Part shown: one piece after another, positions 34,356 through 46,642 of the stretch
How the letters are laid out: each line of letters opens with the position of its first letter
Numbering within the stretch: position 1 is the stretch's first letter
Source of the DNA: Crambe crambe
Taxonomy: Eukaryota; Porifera; Demospongiae; Poecilosclerida; Crambeidae
Length of the DNA: 64,000 nucleotides
Assembly: GCA_963924555.1 (NCBI GenBank)
Contig: OZ004590.1
Span: forward strand, 4,518,001-4,582,000
Reading direction: 5' to 3'
The notes under the pieces: model-generated
What the model was told of the DNA's origin: nothing
What the model saw: only the letters and a program-made list of their open reading frames with translations
Database searches by the model: none
Position numbers and translations under genes: made by a program

Positions 34356-34412
34356 CCCGACCCTTTACCAACCGCAAGGGTCTCATGATTGGTAAAGCGT
34401 CGAAACCCGTTT
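34356..34412. repeat. Small inverted repeat with GACCCTTTACCA arms
   Basis: GACCCTTTACCAA and TTGGTAAAGCGTCG face each other across about 17 bp. Related fragments (GACCCTTTACCATATTTCCC and close variants) occur near 8086 and 10047, and inverted near 14388-14430. Confidence 0.45.
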
Positions 34413-34492
34413 TACATTAGCGCGCGCAGCATAGAATTTAATAAGTAATACAGTCATGCAATAGCAATAGGAGTCACAGCAAACAGGCATGT

Positions 34493-35098
34493 TCACTTAG
34501 ATTCTTTGAACATAAGGGAAGGTTTGAAGGCAAAAGGCAAGCGGAGGAAGATGTCTATCAAGGAACCCACAATCTGCTGCCAGCCAATGACGTGACGAAA
34601 CAATACCATCAGTATAACCCAATACCAGTCACATATGAAGAATGAATACATGCAAATGGTCTTGATTCCTCGTGGTGCTGTCACATCAGATGGGAAAAAC
34701 CTCTTCCGCAAACCGTCAAAGTTGATGAAAGCTTGCAAGATGCCTGCAATCATCAGCCACCCCACCACCATATAAGTGAGGCATCGAGCAGCTGGTGTGC
34801 TACAATTTAGATCACCCTGCAGCCAGAAGTGACCAAATAAAGCGTCTGCAGCAGTCTGGGACACTGCAGGAAATGATGATCTAAACCACACCTCTAGTTT
34901 CTGGAGTTCACACTGAAAAGCCAATGTGAAAAACCCCAGTAGGTTGACCATGATACACTCGTAGATGACATAGATGCGGTATATTGTGCTCAGTTCTGCC
35001 GAGTCTCCCACTGCACTGGATTTTGCCTTGTTTGCATACGTAGCATCTTTATCCTCTCCTACTTTGTTCTTGAGCTTTCCTTGCGTTGAGCTGGACAT
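34493..35098 (-). CDS. Multi-pass membrane protein, unrecognised
   Basis: A single-exon 201-residue protein. The N-terminal about 35 residues are charged (Lys/Asp/Glu), followed by hydrophobic segments at roughly 39-62 (IYVIYECIMVNLLGFFTLAF), 103-125 (LTYMVVGWLMIAGILQAF) and 145-190 (two further helices around FFICDWYWVILMVLF and IVGSLIDIFLRL), so three to four TM helices. No signal peptide or known motif was recognised, and the C-terminus is short and basic. The start shares a 156-bp promoter region with the NTR protein. The intact frame and position in a compact gene pair support a real gene; the function is unknown. Confidence 0.65.
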   Translation of the reverse strand: MSSSTQGKLKNKVGEDKDATYANKAKSSAVGDSAELSTIYRIYVIYECIMVNLLGFFTLAFQCELQKLEVWFRSSFPAVSQTAADALFGHFWLQGDLNCSTPAARCLTYMVVGWLMIAGILQAFINFDGLRKRFFPSDVTAPRGIKTICMYSFFICDWYWVILMVLFRHVIGWQQIVGSLIDIFLRLPFAFKPSLMFKESK

Positions 35099-35254
35099 CG
35101 ATGTACGTGCATGTGATAGGCAATATTAATTACACAGATTCAGCCACGCCCACTAAATCTATGCGTGATGGGTGTGGCTCGCGGCGACTTCTAATACGCA
35201 TGCGCATATATTAGAGTCTTAATGCATGCAAGTGTTCCAGTGCACAGTACAGTC
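35099..35254. promoter_or_regulatory. Bidirectional promoter with NRF1-like palindrome
   Basis: A 156-bp gap between divergent start codons. ACGCATGCGCA at 35196-35206 is an NRF1-like palindrome, about 50 bp before the NTR-protein ATG and about 98 bp before the TM-protein ATG. Confidence 0.5.
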
Positions 35255-36842
35255 ATGCAGAAGTTAGCATACTCTCTTTCATTGGTATTACTGAGCGTCT
35301 TACTGAGTCCAGTATTAGTACACGGATGCTCTTGTCCAGCCTCCACCTTGTCACTCGAAGAGAGAAACACAGCCATGAGAAATTACTTTTGCAACAGGTG
35401 AGCAATGATTTCTAGCTAGCTATGTCATTATTATTATTACACAAATTTTATCCCCCCACCATTCAGTGCAAATGTATACACTGCTACAGTTTTATCAGCC
35501 ACTTGTAACTGCTTAGCTGTTCAAGATCCAGTTGGAGTCCCAAGCAATCTTCTCATTGGCAGATCGGCCAACTGCCAGCACTACCAGTTGCAGAACATGA
35601 ATCTGACTAGCATGAATCACAGTATTGTCAACTCCACAATCTTATCTCGAGGACAGTGCAATATGTCAGGCTATGAGGGTCAATTCCTCTCAGTTTGTTC
35701 CAGTTTAGGGAACTCCCTTCTAAGTGCCGGTGAGAATTCAGGAACTTGTAGTGGGACCCCTTTACCCCTGAATTAGGGGCATCCCCTTAATTACTGGTCC
35801 CACACATTTAGAAGTTCCACTGTAGGCCAACAGTGTTGCATACAATTTCCTAGATGGTTATTTGCAGTTATTGCTAACTGACTATTTATGCTGTTCTCTC
35901 CAGGAATGCAAGTGGAAGCTCCAATAGAGAGACCTGGAGTGCGAGTTCTGAACACCAGCACCACTAATAGATGCTCATACATCTGCCCTTTCAACAACCC
36001 AGCTGCAAGCACTGAGTGGACAGTGGAGGGACAGGCTTACCTACTTACAACACAGCCATGCATCTATTCTGTCAGACTTGGACAAGTTTTCAAGGGGAAT
36101 ATTTCGGTGAGGATTGTGATAGTGATCCCTCACCAACAGTCACTACAGTGGAACCTCCGAGTAAAGGACACTATGGGATCAGCCACTTTGTCCTTTGTGG
36201 AGAGGTTGTCCTTTTCTCGGAGGTTAAAATTGTACTATAAATGCTGTGGGAAAGGAGGTTGTCCTTTTCTTGGAGGGTAGCAGTTTATCAATAATTGCCT
36301 TCTGCTCTGCTACTGGCTAGGCCCTCCTTTTCAGGGTGCAACATGTATAGTGGGGTGGGGGTAGCCTTGAACCCAGCCTTTTTTATTATTATTATTTTTT
36401 TAAAGAGGTTCAGTTTGAGGGGTAGCTAAATATTGGGTGTTAAAAAAAGGGGGATCATGCTTCGATTTATGCAAAACTGCAGAAATTCTATGTACCATTA
36501 TTATGCATTGTTCATTTTTTCTGGTGTTAGAATCTTACTGAACTGAATGTGCTGGGTCCAGACATCCTCACGACTTGTGGCACCCCTGGTCGTTTGCTTC
36601 AGATTGGCAGTGAATACCTGGTGGGTATAGGAGGGGGATTGTGCGGTCCTTTCAGGGAATACACACTCTTCCGTGATTATTCCTCCGAGGAACTCGAATT
36701 CCTCCAGTCACTTGATGCTTCAGTCGACTGCGGTGTTGCAGTTGCTCCTCTAAGTAGTGCACTTGCTGTATCATTTTCAATCATTTCCGTTGCAGCCTCC
36801 CTTGCATTATCACTTGCTTACTTTCTTCAGGAGCATGTGTAA
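35255..36842 (+). CDS. NTR (TIMP-like) domain secreted or anchored protein
   Basis: Four exons (35255-35397, 35467-35729, 35904-36106, 36531-36842) give about 306 residues. A clear signal peptide (SLSLVLLSVLLSPVLVHG) is followed directly by CSCP at the mature N-terminus, then YFCNSANVYTATVLSA, which fits the NTR/TIMP pattern of an N-terminal CxC and a FCxxDVVxxxxV-like strand. The C-terminal part (VFKGNIS, TTCGTPGRLLQIGSEYLVG, LCGPFREY, SSEELEFLQ) fits the second half of an NTR fold. The middle carries an extra Cys/Asn-rich region. The protein ends in a hydrophobic run with almost no tail, suggesting a GPI or C-terminal anchor. In true TIMPs the free N-terminal Cys blocks the metalloprotease zinc; inhibition here is only a possibility. 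Confidence 0.6.
35735..35826. mobile_element. Short CAGTGGAA-related element fragment
   Basis: This segment of intron 2 ends GAAGTTCCACTGTA, the inverted end of the CAGTGGAAC family, and begins near TCAGGAACTTGTAGTGGG. It is probably an internally deleted copy. Confidence 0.4.
36146..36285. mobile_element. CAGTGGAA-family MITE, copy 3
   Basis: Starts at a TA with CAGTGGAACCTCCGAGTAA and shares GTCCTTTGTGGAGAGGTTGTCC with the other copies; the right end is unclear. It lies in intron 3 of the NTR gene. Confidence 0.55.
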
Positions 36843-37240
36843 TGCTACACACATCATTAGGGGGGAAAATGGTCATGGATTTTTTAAAATTTTTATAATT
36901 TTCCCAGACATTTCTATTATCGCATCTTCAATCATTGTGATATTTTTTAATCATTACTTTTGACCCTTCCATGATAATTACGTGTTCTCACAATAATAAT
37001 AATTAATTAATTAATAGCATACTGAATAGTTGATTTAAAAATCCACATCTCTCAACAGTAACTAATGTCAAAAACATGCAGGAAAACAGTTATTTAGTCT
37101 ATAATAAATAGTTAATTAAAACACTAGTGGGACCAGTAAATGACTAACCAGTACTAGTAAATAACAAACAAAAAAAAAACACCCCAAAAAGAAACAAAAA
37201 TGGACTATTTTGAAAAAAAAAAATGAGGGAAAACCCCTGC
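36843..37240. other. Tail-to-tail spacer, NTR gene/TET
   Basis: A 398-bp AT-rich gap between two converging stop codons with A-runs near 37170 and 37216. It should hold both 3' UTRs. No other feature was recognised. Confidence 0.5.
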
Positions 37241-40200
37241 TCAGCAGGGTGTTCGACTGATGAACTTTCCTGAAAAGATATTGTGAGGTTTACATGAAGA
37301 CGTGCTGAGGGTTGGGGTGCAGAGGGTGGGGCTTGAGACATATCCCCTGGGGATCCTCGGGGGCTGAAAGGGAGGGAGGAAGTTGTTCTCCATAAGGTCT
37401 ACTTTCTTGATAGGCAGCTCAAGGTAGAATGGAGACTCCAACTCGGAGAGAGGAACTGCTTTAGGGACCAACCCGCTGGCTACATCCATCTCACTCGAGT
37501 CGTCTTCATCCAATATCGAGTAGAGAGTCTCCATAGTATCAGAACATTCGGAATTCGTCTCAAAACATTCGTCACAATCCTTCAAGTTCCCAGGAGGAGG
37601 GAGGAAATAATCGTTTGGTCGCAACCGTTTGTGACCTGTCAAGCCATTTGGCAACCTCCCAGCAGGTGGATTGAATTGCATCAGCTGAGCACCATTGAAG
37701 ACGTCTTCTTGGGGCTGCTGGAGTTTTTGCTCCTGCCGTTTCTTGGCCTTCTCTTCTTCCTCGTATAAACCGTGATGCCTCAGGATCAACCGCTTATGCT
37801 GGTAAAAGACCAGGGAGATCCTGGTGGGCATGGTCCTGCAGGGTTTGGCAATGGGAGTGGTTGCGTGAAGTTCTTTCTTCGCACACTCGATGAGGATAGA
37901 GCCATGGCCCAGGGCTATAGCAACTCCACCAGGTATGGCATGCACACGGTCGGACTTCATGGGTTTCTTTTCTTCCACAACAACGGGTTCCATTTTCGGA
38001 ATTGTTTGAGGATTCTGAGGGCGAGAGGGAGTAAGAGGAGGTGCCAAAAGGCTTTCACCAAACAACTCCGGGGGTAGTGCACTCATCTTGTGAATTGGTG
38101 GTGATATTGTGGAAGATGTGCTCTGTTGAAGCTGGTGTGGTGTGCTATTGCTGCTATTCAGTGATGATGATGGAGTTCGTTGAAGAAAAGGAGGAGGGGT
38201 TGTCATCTGTTGGACTTCTGTCTTTATGTGCATACCGTTTACCCTGAGTGGCTGTTGTGGAGTTGAGTTGTTATTCTTGGCAGCAGTGGTGGTGAAGATA
38301 GAGGAGTTATGGTGAGTGGCCCCTCCTGGAAGCATGGGGGATGGTTGAGATGGAGTGGGAGAGTCTGTCAGGATACAGCAATCACTGTCCGAGTCGGTGT
38401 TCGAGGACGACGACTGGCTTCCAATATCGTGAAGGATGCTGGGATTGAGTGCGAATCCATTCAGCGTTCTGAAGCCATTGGAATTGGAGTTGTGGAGAAA
38501 TGTCTTGCTCAAAAACTTCTGAGCTTCAGGGACATGTGCCCCAGACTGCTGTCCAGGAATGCCATGTGCCCCAGGCTGCTGTCCAGTAATAGCAGAAGGA
38601 ACACCATGTGCCCCAGATTGTTGACCAGTGACAGGAGAAGAAACAACGCTGGAACTATCCACACTGGAGGTGGTGGGATTTGAAGTAGTATTAGAAACAG
38701 AACTAGCACTCGCTGGCACACTGCTCGTTCTTTTCAATCCACCACTAGCAATCTCAGAAGGTGAAGAGTTGCGTCTCTCTGCAATACTGGACAATTCATT
38801 CGGACCAGCCCTCACACTCGGCTCCTGTTTTGGTGCTGCATTGGAAGAGTGTGCCATGATATTATGTGAAGGATAAAGAAGAGGGGTAATGGTGGTCTGT
38901 GCTGCTGGCTCCTTGATCGGGAGGCTGGAAGGAGTTATCAGGTTACGACTGAGAGAAGAAGGGAACAAGAGGGGGCCTGGTCCATGGGGAAGATTCAAGA
39001 GACCGGCAGAGTGCAACCCGTTCCATCGCTGAGTGAATCCATTCGGAAATTTTTGGGTCTCATTCAGACTTGGACTCCAGTTTGAGCGAGAGTTCAAGAG
39101 AGGTGGAGCTGATTGTTCCATGGAGGGTTCAGTTGCAGGGTCACTGGCTTCCACTGGTCGGATCTCTATGCCTGGGGTACTCTTCTCTGGGGGGTTGGTC
39201 AGGCGGTAGAGGGGAAGCACGTGCAGCTGTTCTGATCCATCGTCTGGGGTGTCTTCATATACGCCACGTTTCAGGATTGTACATACCTGTAAGACAAAGA
39301 TGAATAAACAGAAATTAATTAGATATATGGATGAGGTGGGATCATGTGATATCATGTGATATGCTATAACATACACTGGGGAAATTGTTCAAGTTTGTTC
39401 CTTAGTAATCTGTGTCAATGTTTATTAGTAGACTATGAAGCTTTAAGCACATGTAGAGCACATGTGTAGCACATGTATAGCTACAGCTAATCAATCCCTT
39501 ACCAAGGTGGCTCCGCCTTCTGTCATGTTGTGTTTGTCGTAGTGACTATGAGCACAGAAGTCCATGCAACAAGTGACCCCGGAAAAGGGCCTCTCATCGT
39601 TTCGTCCCAGGCGACACTCCTGACCCAGGGCCTGGGTGCTGGTCTGTTGGAAGTTCAAAGTACAGAGATCAATACATACATGCACAATAATCAACAATGA
39701 CCAGCACCGTGCATTTGCTGTATTGGTTAAAATCTCTTTCACCTGATTACTGAAGGCCACTGGGGCAAGCCACTTGTACACTGGAGCCAAATCACTGGCC
39801 AAGTCTTGGAACGTCTCTTCAACAATAGGCTCCTGCAATTAATGGATTTTCAGTTTCATGCAGTTACTATACGCTAATGACTTGAAAGGTGAGATAAGAG
39901 AGAGCTTGAAATATGAAAGAAAATTGGCGATGAAAATATTTGGCAGTTAACGTTAATGGCTTTTGGCAGATGCTCTTGACTGCAGCTCAAAAGTTCTAAT
40001 TCGATGTTTTGGCGCCAAAACCGCCAAAAGATAACTCCCTTCCCAGTTTTTTTGTCACTTTAGATTACAATTTCCACCGAAATGAAATAATAATGCACCA
40101 ACTTACACACGACTGTTCAGTGAGCCGGAACTTTCTTGGTATTTTGCTTCGCGCAAACTTGCAGCCATTATAGTACACGCTCCACGAACATCCAAACGAG

Positions 40201-43200
40201 TAGGAACATCCCCTTGTGCTCTCATCCTGTCCCTGACAAGCACATGATTTCCTGAGGAGAGGAGAGGAGGAGGTGGTGGAGGAGGAGGAATAAAGGAACA
40301 CACACACTAAATAGTGTAACTTTATGCTGTAAAATTTTAGCTAATATTTGGAGAAATGAATGGTATTTTCTGGTACAAAAAAACAGAGTCAGGTTTCTGT
40401 GGTCTGTCCTTTTGGATAACTATCCTGAAATAATTATATTACTTATGGTTAGAGTCCGATTCAGTTACGAGCTGAAGTGAATTCTTACATTATCACCAAT
40501 TAAATAAGATTATCCATACTACCCACGCTATTGATTGCTGTTGGCACAACTAACACTTACATTTCATTACGTTCACAGCGTCTTGATGTGGGCATGCCAT
40601 ATTTGGGAAGGATGTCTGTCATCTGCTTGTAAACCTGCATTGCCCTGGCCTTGGAGATACCATCCCATAGGACAATGCTGATGACGGTGTACGACTCGTT
40701 GCAAGTGTGACCCTTGTGATGGCGATAGAGCACCAGGAACAGTTCCTCCTTGGACTCACGTCTGATGATCCACTCAGCTGTGGGGCATCCATCACTCGTT
40801 TTAGCTTCAATGCCAAAGAACGACAGCTGGTGTGATAGAAAGAATAACACATGATTACATTAACTTTGTTACTCCAACCCCTAACGAAACAGATCTAGTT
40901 CCCTGACCAGTTTAATTAAGGAAATGATTTAAGAAAGTATTTCTGGTTCTGTAATTGTGCAGCAACTCATTGTTCCCATAGAAACCAGTGGAGGAGGAGC
41001 TAAAAGCTAATTGAATTAACCTATTGTCCTACTACATGGGAAAAAAAATCTGAGGTCTTCCTTTATCACTAAACTGTTGAGAGAGGAATTTTATTCATTT
41101 GCTGAAGTCAGTCATTCCATTGCACTGTGATATTATGCTAAGTACTCACCTCCAACATGCGCAGCTCTTTCCCTGTTACACTGAATCTGTAGAGAGATAG
41201 TAAGCAAGAAAGCTTGATAACTGAAAGAATATTTACTGAAATTTTCAAAAAAAAATAAATAAATAAAATTAATACCTATTGGCAAGTGGTCTTTAAAGAG
41301 AGGTGGTCTCTGAATAAAGTGGTCTGTTAATACAATGGTTCACTGTACAGCCCAGGTTTTAAGTATGAAGACCCCTAAGTCATAGCTAGTATGACAAGTC
41401 ATAGCTAGTATGACAAGACCACCAAGTCATAGCTAGTATGACAGTATGACAAGACCACCAAGTCATAGCTAGTATGACGATCATAGCTAGTATGACAATC
41501 ATAGCTAGTATGACAAGACCACCAAGTCATAGCTAGTATGACAAGACCACCAAGTCATAGCTAGTATGACAAGACCTCTAAGTCACAGTATGACAGTTGT
41601 GTCCCAAGTCAATTAGCATTCACTTTTCACTCAGATTTTAGCACAACTTTTTTTTTTGAATTCTCCTGAACTAATTCCTCTTTTGCAGTTATTATCACCA
41701 TTCAGTCACGCACACACACACACACACAAAGAAAGAAGTACTGAACTTATTTTCTCACCTTTTCTCCATCATAGCTCTGAGTTCAGTTGGATTTGGACCA
41801 GCTCCCAAGTGGGTATAATAGTTTCCATCATCCGATCCTACAAAATGGGAGGGGGGGAATTACGTACCTAATCCCATCCGTGTATGGAGATCTGGAATGT
41901 GAGCTATGACATTGGGAATGCGAGATGGGAATCAGTATGAGATTGGGAATGCAAGATGGGAGATTGGGAATGTGAGATGGGGAGATTGGGAATGCGAGAG
42001 GAAAGTGTGAGATTGGGAATATGAGATGAGATGGAGATTGGGAATATGAGATGGGAGATTGGGAATGGAGATTGGGAATGTGAGAGGAAACTGAGATTGA
42101 TTTACATTTCCAGGAGGATGGATGAGATACACTTCCCAACTACATATAATTATGATGATTTTATTTCCACTAGGCCTGACATCATCAGACACATAGTGGT
42201 AAAGGTGGGAAGAGAGGAAACCCTTTCAAAGGTGACACATCCTGGAATTTCTGTATAGTTGGATAAGGGTGATTTCGCATGCTGGGCTGGTACGTGGTAC
42301 ATAGTTCTGGGGGTGGAGGGAAGGATGAACTCACCAGGACAGCCACAAGGAGGAGGTTCCTTTGTCAAAGGCTTGTAGGCATGAGATGTTGTCTTTCTTT
42401 TCTTCTTCTCGGGCAGTTGGATCTTGAACTGAAAAGATTACAAGTGCCAATAGATAATTACATATATTCCTCTAGCTGTTATTAAAGTAACCAAATTAGC
42501 TACAACAGATTTTGCTTCTCACTATAAATTGTGACAACTGGTAGAAATCATATTAAATTGCTTCTGTCCTGTATTCTATTCTGGTTAGTTAACCTTCACA
42601 CCAAATTTTACAGTGACTAAAAAATGAATGTGTCTAACAACTGGGACTGGTTTTCTTTTGCTCATTAGGTGTTAAATTTCACTACTTGGAAAGAAAAACA
42701 AACAAACAAACAAAAAACAACAACAATGAAACAAAAAATATATATTATTCTAGCTAAGCTTGTGGAATACCAATGGCACCCTCTGACACTCAACAATACT
42801 TGACTCAAGAGCCCCACTAACATTAAACACTGTATTTTTGAACTAGCCTCCATGCAAACAACACACTTAGCAGCAACCTCACACACTGTATCCACTTCAG
42901 CCTCTTCATGTCTTCATGTACGTATGTATGATTCCTGGTAAGTTACAACAATAGTTGCCATTATGACAAATGTACTCACTCTTGATGTCATAGCTGCTCC
43001 ACCTCCCCCTCCTTCTAACTTTGCTCAACTAAAAAACCAAGCTATACTTTGTTTCAGAAACTTTCAGTAGATGCAACTCTGCAACAATTCTGGTCCCAAC
43101 AGTCAGTAACAACAAATGCAATTATCAGCAGCAGCGCTATACGTAGTCTTGTTACCTCCTTTTATTCTCATGCAACAGCGAACCCAGAACCTGTAAAGTC

Positions 43201-44676
43201 GGCTCACTTGGAGAATTTAGGAGCATGCCGCAATCAGTCAGAACAAGGCAACAATTAACAACTCGTAATTGACCATACAAGTCCCAGAGGCTGAGGTAGC
43301 CCAGTATACAAGGCCCAGCCCCTGCCATTACTAGAAAGATTAAAACCAGTTGGGCACCAAAGGCATCAATTAGCAACTCGTAGATTGGTATTAATTTACA
43401 AGTCAGAGCTCAGTACAGCAGACACCTAGCCATAAAAACCATTAACAGACTTCTTCTTCCACGTACAATGAAGCAACAGTGAGCAATTGACACAAGAAGA
43501 GTGTGGTAGCACATCATTTATATAATGATTATACATACATCACTCAGGTCATGAGTTCCCCAGGCCCCACATTTAGGGGGGACTTTTAAAAATTTAATAG
43601 CTAGCTACAATAAAAGAAAAACTGTTATAATTATAGTATATTGGTATCGTAAAACAATAATCCAATGTTCTACCAGGCCCCCTTTGCCCCCCAAATTTTT
43701 GAGGGGACCTTTAAAATAAGCTGCTAATGGTATCTATGTATGGTAAGAGAATAGTTCATGTCATAGATGTTCTAGTGGTCAAGAGCTGAAGTGTTGGATC
43801 TGTTTACTTATGGACAGAGACAAATAAACACAGCTGACAATCTAACCAGAAACCAAGAACAGCGGGCAATGACCTTCCTCTATTGTGTTTGGAACCACAC
43901 ATTTGCAATCAGTGGCTGGTTCTAAATATAAACCTCTTCACATGTCACATGCTCCAAAAGCTAAGAGCCAGGCAAGAGCCGCTCTGACCACATTAATGAA
44001 AACTTCTGGCCAAAAATTGATAAGATACATGCTTTCTAAAGGTCTCTCTGTGGGTCTTAATCAGCTTGCCTGAGCCAGGGAAGAAACTCTAAAAGGTAGG
44101 CAATTAGCTGTAGGTGGTCTCTATAGCTTGGTGTGAGGTAAGTAGCAGCTGTTCTGAGTTAGCTGAGCTAGCTTGGAAAGAGGTGTGAAGGAGGGGAAAA
44201 GGTAGCTAATTCAAAGGTGAAGGCCCTTACCTCCCACTCTCCTTCCTTCTTTAGCTTGTAGCATAACTGTAACAAAAAGAGGAACTTATCTATCCCTTTG
44301 GAAAGGATGGAGCCACAGGCGAAAAGGATGGAGGATATAAAACAGAATCTGTGCTATGGCTCGTAGTTCAAAAGCATACACTGTGGCTGCCTTTTGTGAC
44401 AGGTTGTTAAAGTTTGTTTTCAGAGATGGAGACAGGATGAAAGTAAGGAAACTAGAAGAATGCCATTGTATACAATGCATTGGCTGGCCCCCATAATGAC
44501 TAACTCCAAGGCTGAGGTCATGTATACAACTCATCGACTTTTCTTCGCTATCTAGCATTGCTAATAAAGCGCACAGGTCCAAGGCACTTCGAGAATCAAG
44601 TTGATGGGGGATGTAGGAAGGAAGTACAAAAAGTTAGACTAATTATGAAAAAGCTCTCTCTCTCTCTCTCTTCCCC

Positions 44677-44726
<50 letters not shown>

Positions 44727-46586
44727 CACACACATCCACATAGTCATAACACACAAGGTGGAGAAGACAGCATTGTGCATGGCAATTAATGCACATGACA
44801 TTACATTGGTAAGCTACGTAGTTAATTTGCTTGGGAAGCTGCGTCTACTGAAAGCATACTCACAGGAAGGAACAATGTACCGTAAGCATACCATCTGACC
44901 AATCACATGCATGTATGCTTGCTTATAGCTACCAAGTACTCCTGCTGCTGAACAGCTGCCGGCAACATTGACAGTTTAATTGAAACTGGACTAGCAATGA
45001 TAACAGGTTTTCTTGGGCTAGCTCCTATAATAATCTGTTATTTCATGAAGTCAGAGGGCAACTGGTTTTGTGGTCTAGAGGCTTAGAGCAAGCGCCTGTG
45101 GCCGGGGGATCTTGTACTTAATGCTAGCAAGAATGTACACAAACATATCACAGTTTTCATACCAGTATGAGTGAAGCCTCATCTGACTTCATTATTACCT
45201 CGCATTGCACTGTCAAAACACACACACGTGGAAGTGTAACTATTAGCACAGATTATTAGCACTGATTCAAAATACTACTGTGCTGGAGAACCTATTACAA
45301 AATGATTATACTGGATCATTGAGACTAATTAACACATTTGATTCACATTAATTCACACTGATAATTTCACATTCATTTACCAATCATTAGCTATGTATTA
45401 TGATATTTAGCTGCATCAATGGGTCAACTATGTCCACTACACAGAGTTATGGGGACAGAGCAGCATGGAATTAGAATGTGCATTATGCATGGATTATTGG
45501 ATATGATGCATTGGTCAGAAGGCAAGCCTATGGCAGGCATACATCAGTGCATGGATTATTGGGTGAGACACATTAGCATCACAGTGTGTTACATATTACT
45601 GGGTAAGATACATTGGTGCATGCTGGCATATGTACATCACATTGTGTTACACTGCATTATGCATGTGGCATGCATTTATGATGGGTTAATTGATGCCCAC
45701 TGGCAGGTGTAGTAAAACCCATGGAGATGAACACTGGAACAGTGTGTAGATGATTATCACCCTATCCCAACTTGTGTGGATTCCAAAGCAGCCGATGAGT
45801 CTGGGTCAGTGTTTGATACAAGCAACTAGAGTACATTGGTAAACACAGTAGCTAGTGGGTTCTCGCTGTATTAGTTGATAGTGTGTCATAACAGGTAAAG
45901 CTCAGTTTTGCCTGCCATTGTCTGACAATACTCATTCATTTAGAAAGAATTAAGTACAGCAGGTGTGCTATATGCCATCAAATGTCAGGTGGTGATTGGT
46001 TCTGTCTACGTATAAGGAGAGTGAGACTCAGTATTCGATATAGGCATGTATACTGAAGTGTTACTTACAGCAGTCACTGGGTTAAAAGCTAACTTCAGGG
46101 CTAGTGTTGTATGTATACTGAAGTACTTTTACAATTTCTGTTCAGGTATTTATACAGACAGTGTCTGCTATACCTACAGTGGTAAGCACAGCTAGGACCT
46201 CACTTCGTAAATTCATGGCAGAGCAGAAAGGGGTGTGGTCACTTGAGGGATGATGGTGTCCTGATCTAATTAAAAGGGGCAGTCCTATTTTCAGGGCTTT
46301 CTTCAGGGATTCCCCCACTGTACATGTGTGTAGTAAACTAAAAGATGTATTATGTATTATGTATTATGCTTATGTTCATATATGGAGACCTTTTGATCAG
46401 ATGCATATATACACAGTTTACAAGCAGAGCAGTTTCAATTTCAGAATAAGATAAACAATCTGAATGTGTATCCATGCGGAAGCAAACAGAACCAGTTCCC
46501 AAGCAAGTACATGCGTGTACACAGCACATTTCCTATTACTCTCATGCTAATTATCTCTAATTAAGTGTTCAATAAGGGGTTCTTCC

Positions 46587-46642
<56 letters not shown>

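Noticed and set aside
38309-38876. Plus-strand open frames with CPRLLS repeats
   Set aside because: Antisense shadows of the low-complexity insert of TET, where GQQSGAH-type coding repeats occur.
42975-43025. Possible micro-exon of TET (read on minus [16 protein letters not shown])
   Set aside because: It has acceptor- and donor-like ends, but its length is not a multiple of three, and the exons on either side already join in phase 0 without it.
43049-44073. Short plus-strand open frames in a TET intron (43049-43258, 43885-44073)
   Set aside because: No recognisable family, no matching splice partners in frame; treated as intronic background.
45065-45130. tRNA-like stretch (GTGGTCTAGAGGCTTAGAGCAAGCGCC then GGGGGATC)
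   Set aside because: The first half resembles a Pol III A box/D arm, but no convincing T arm with GGTTCRANNCC and no acceptor stem closes it. At best it is a decayed tRNA-derived SINE head.
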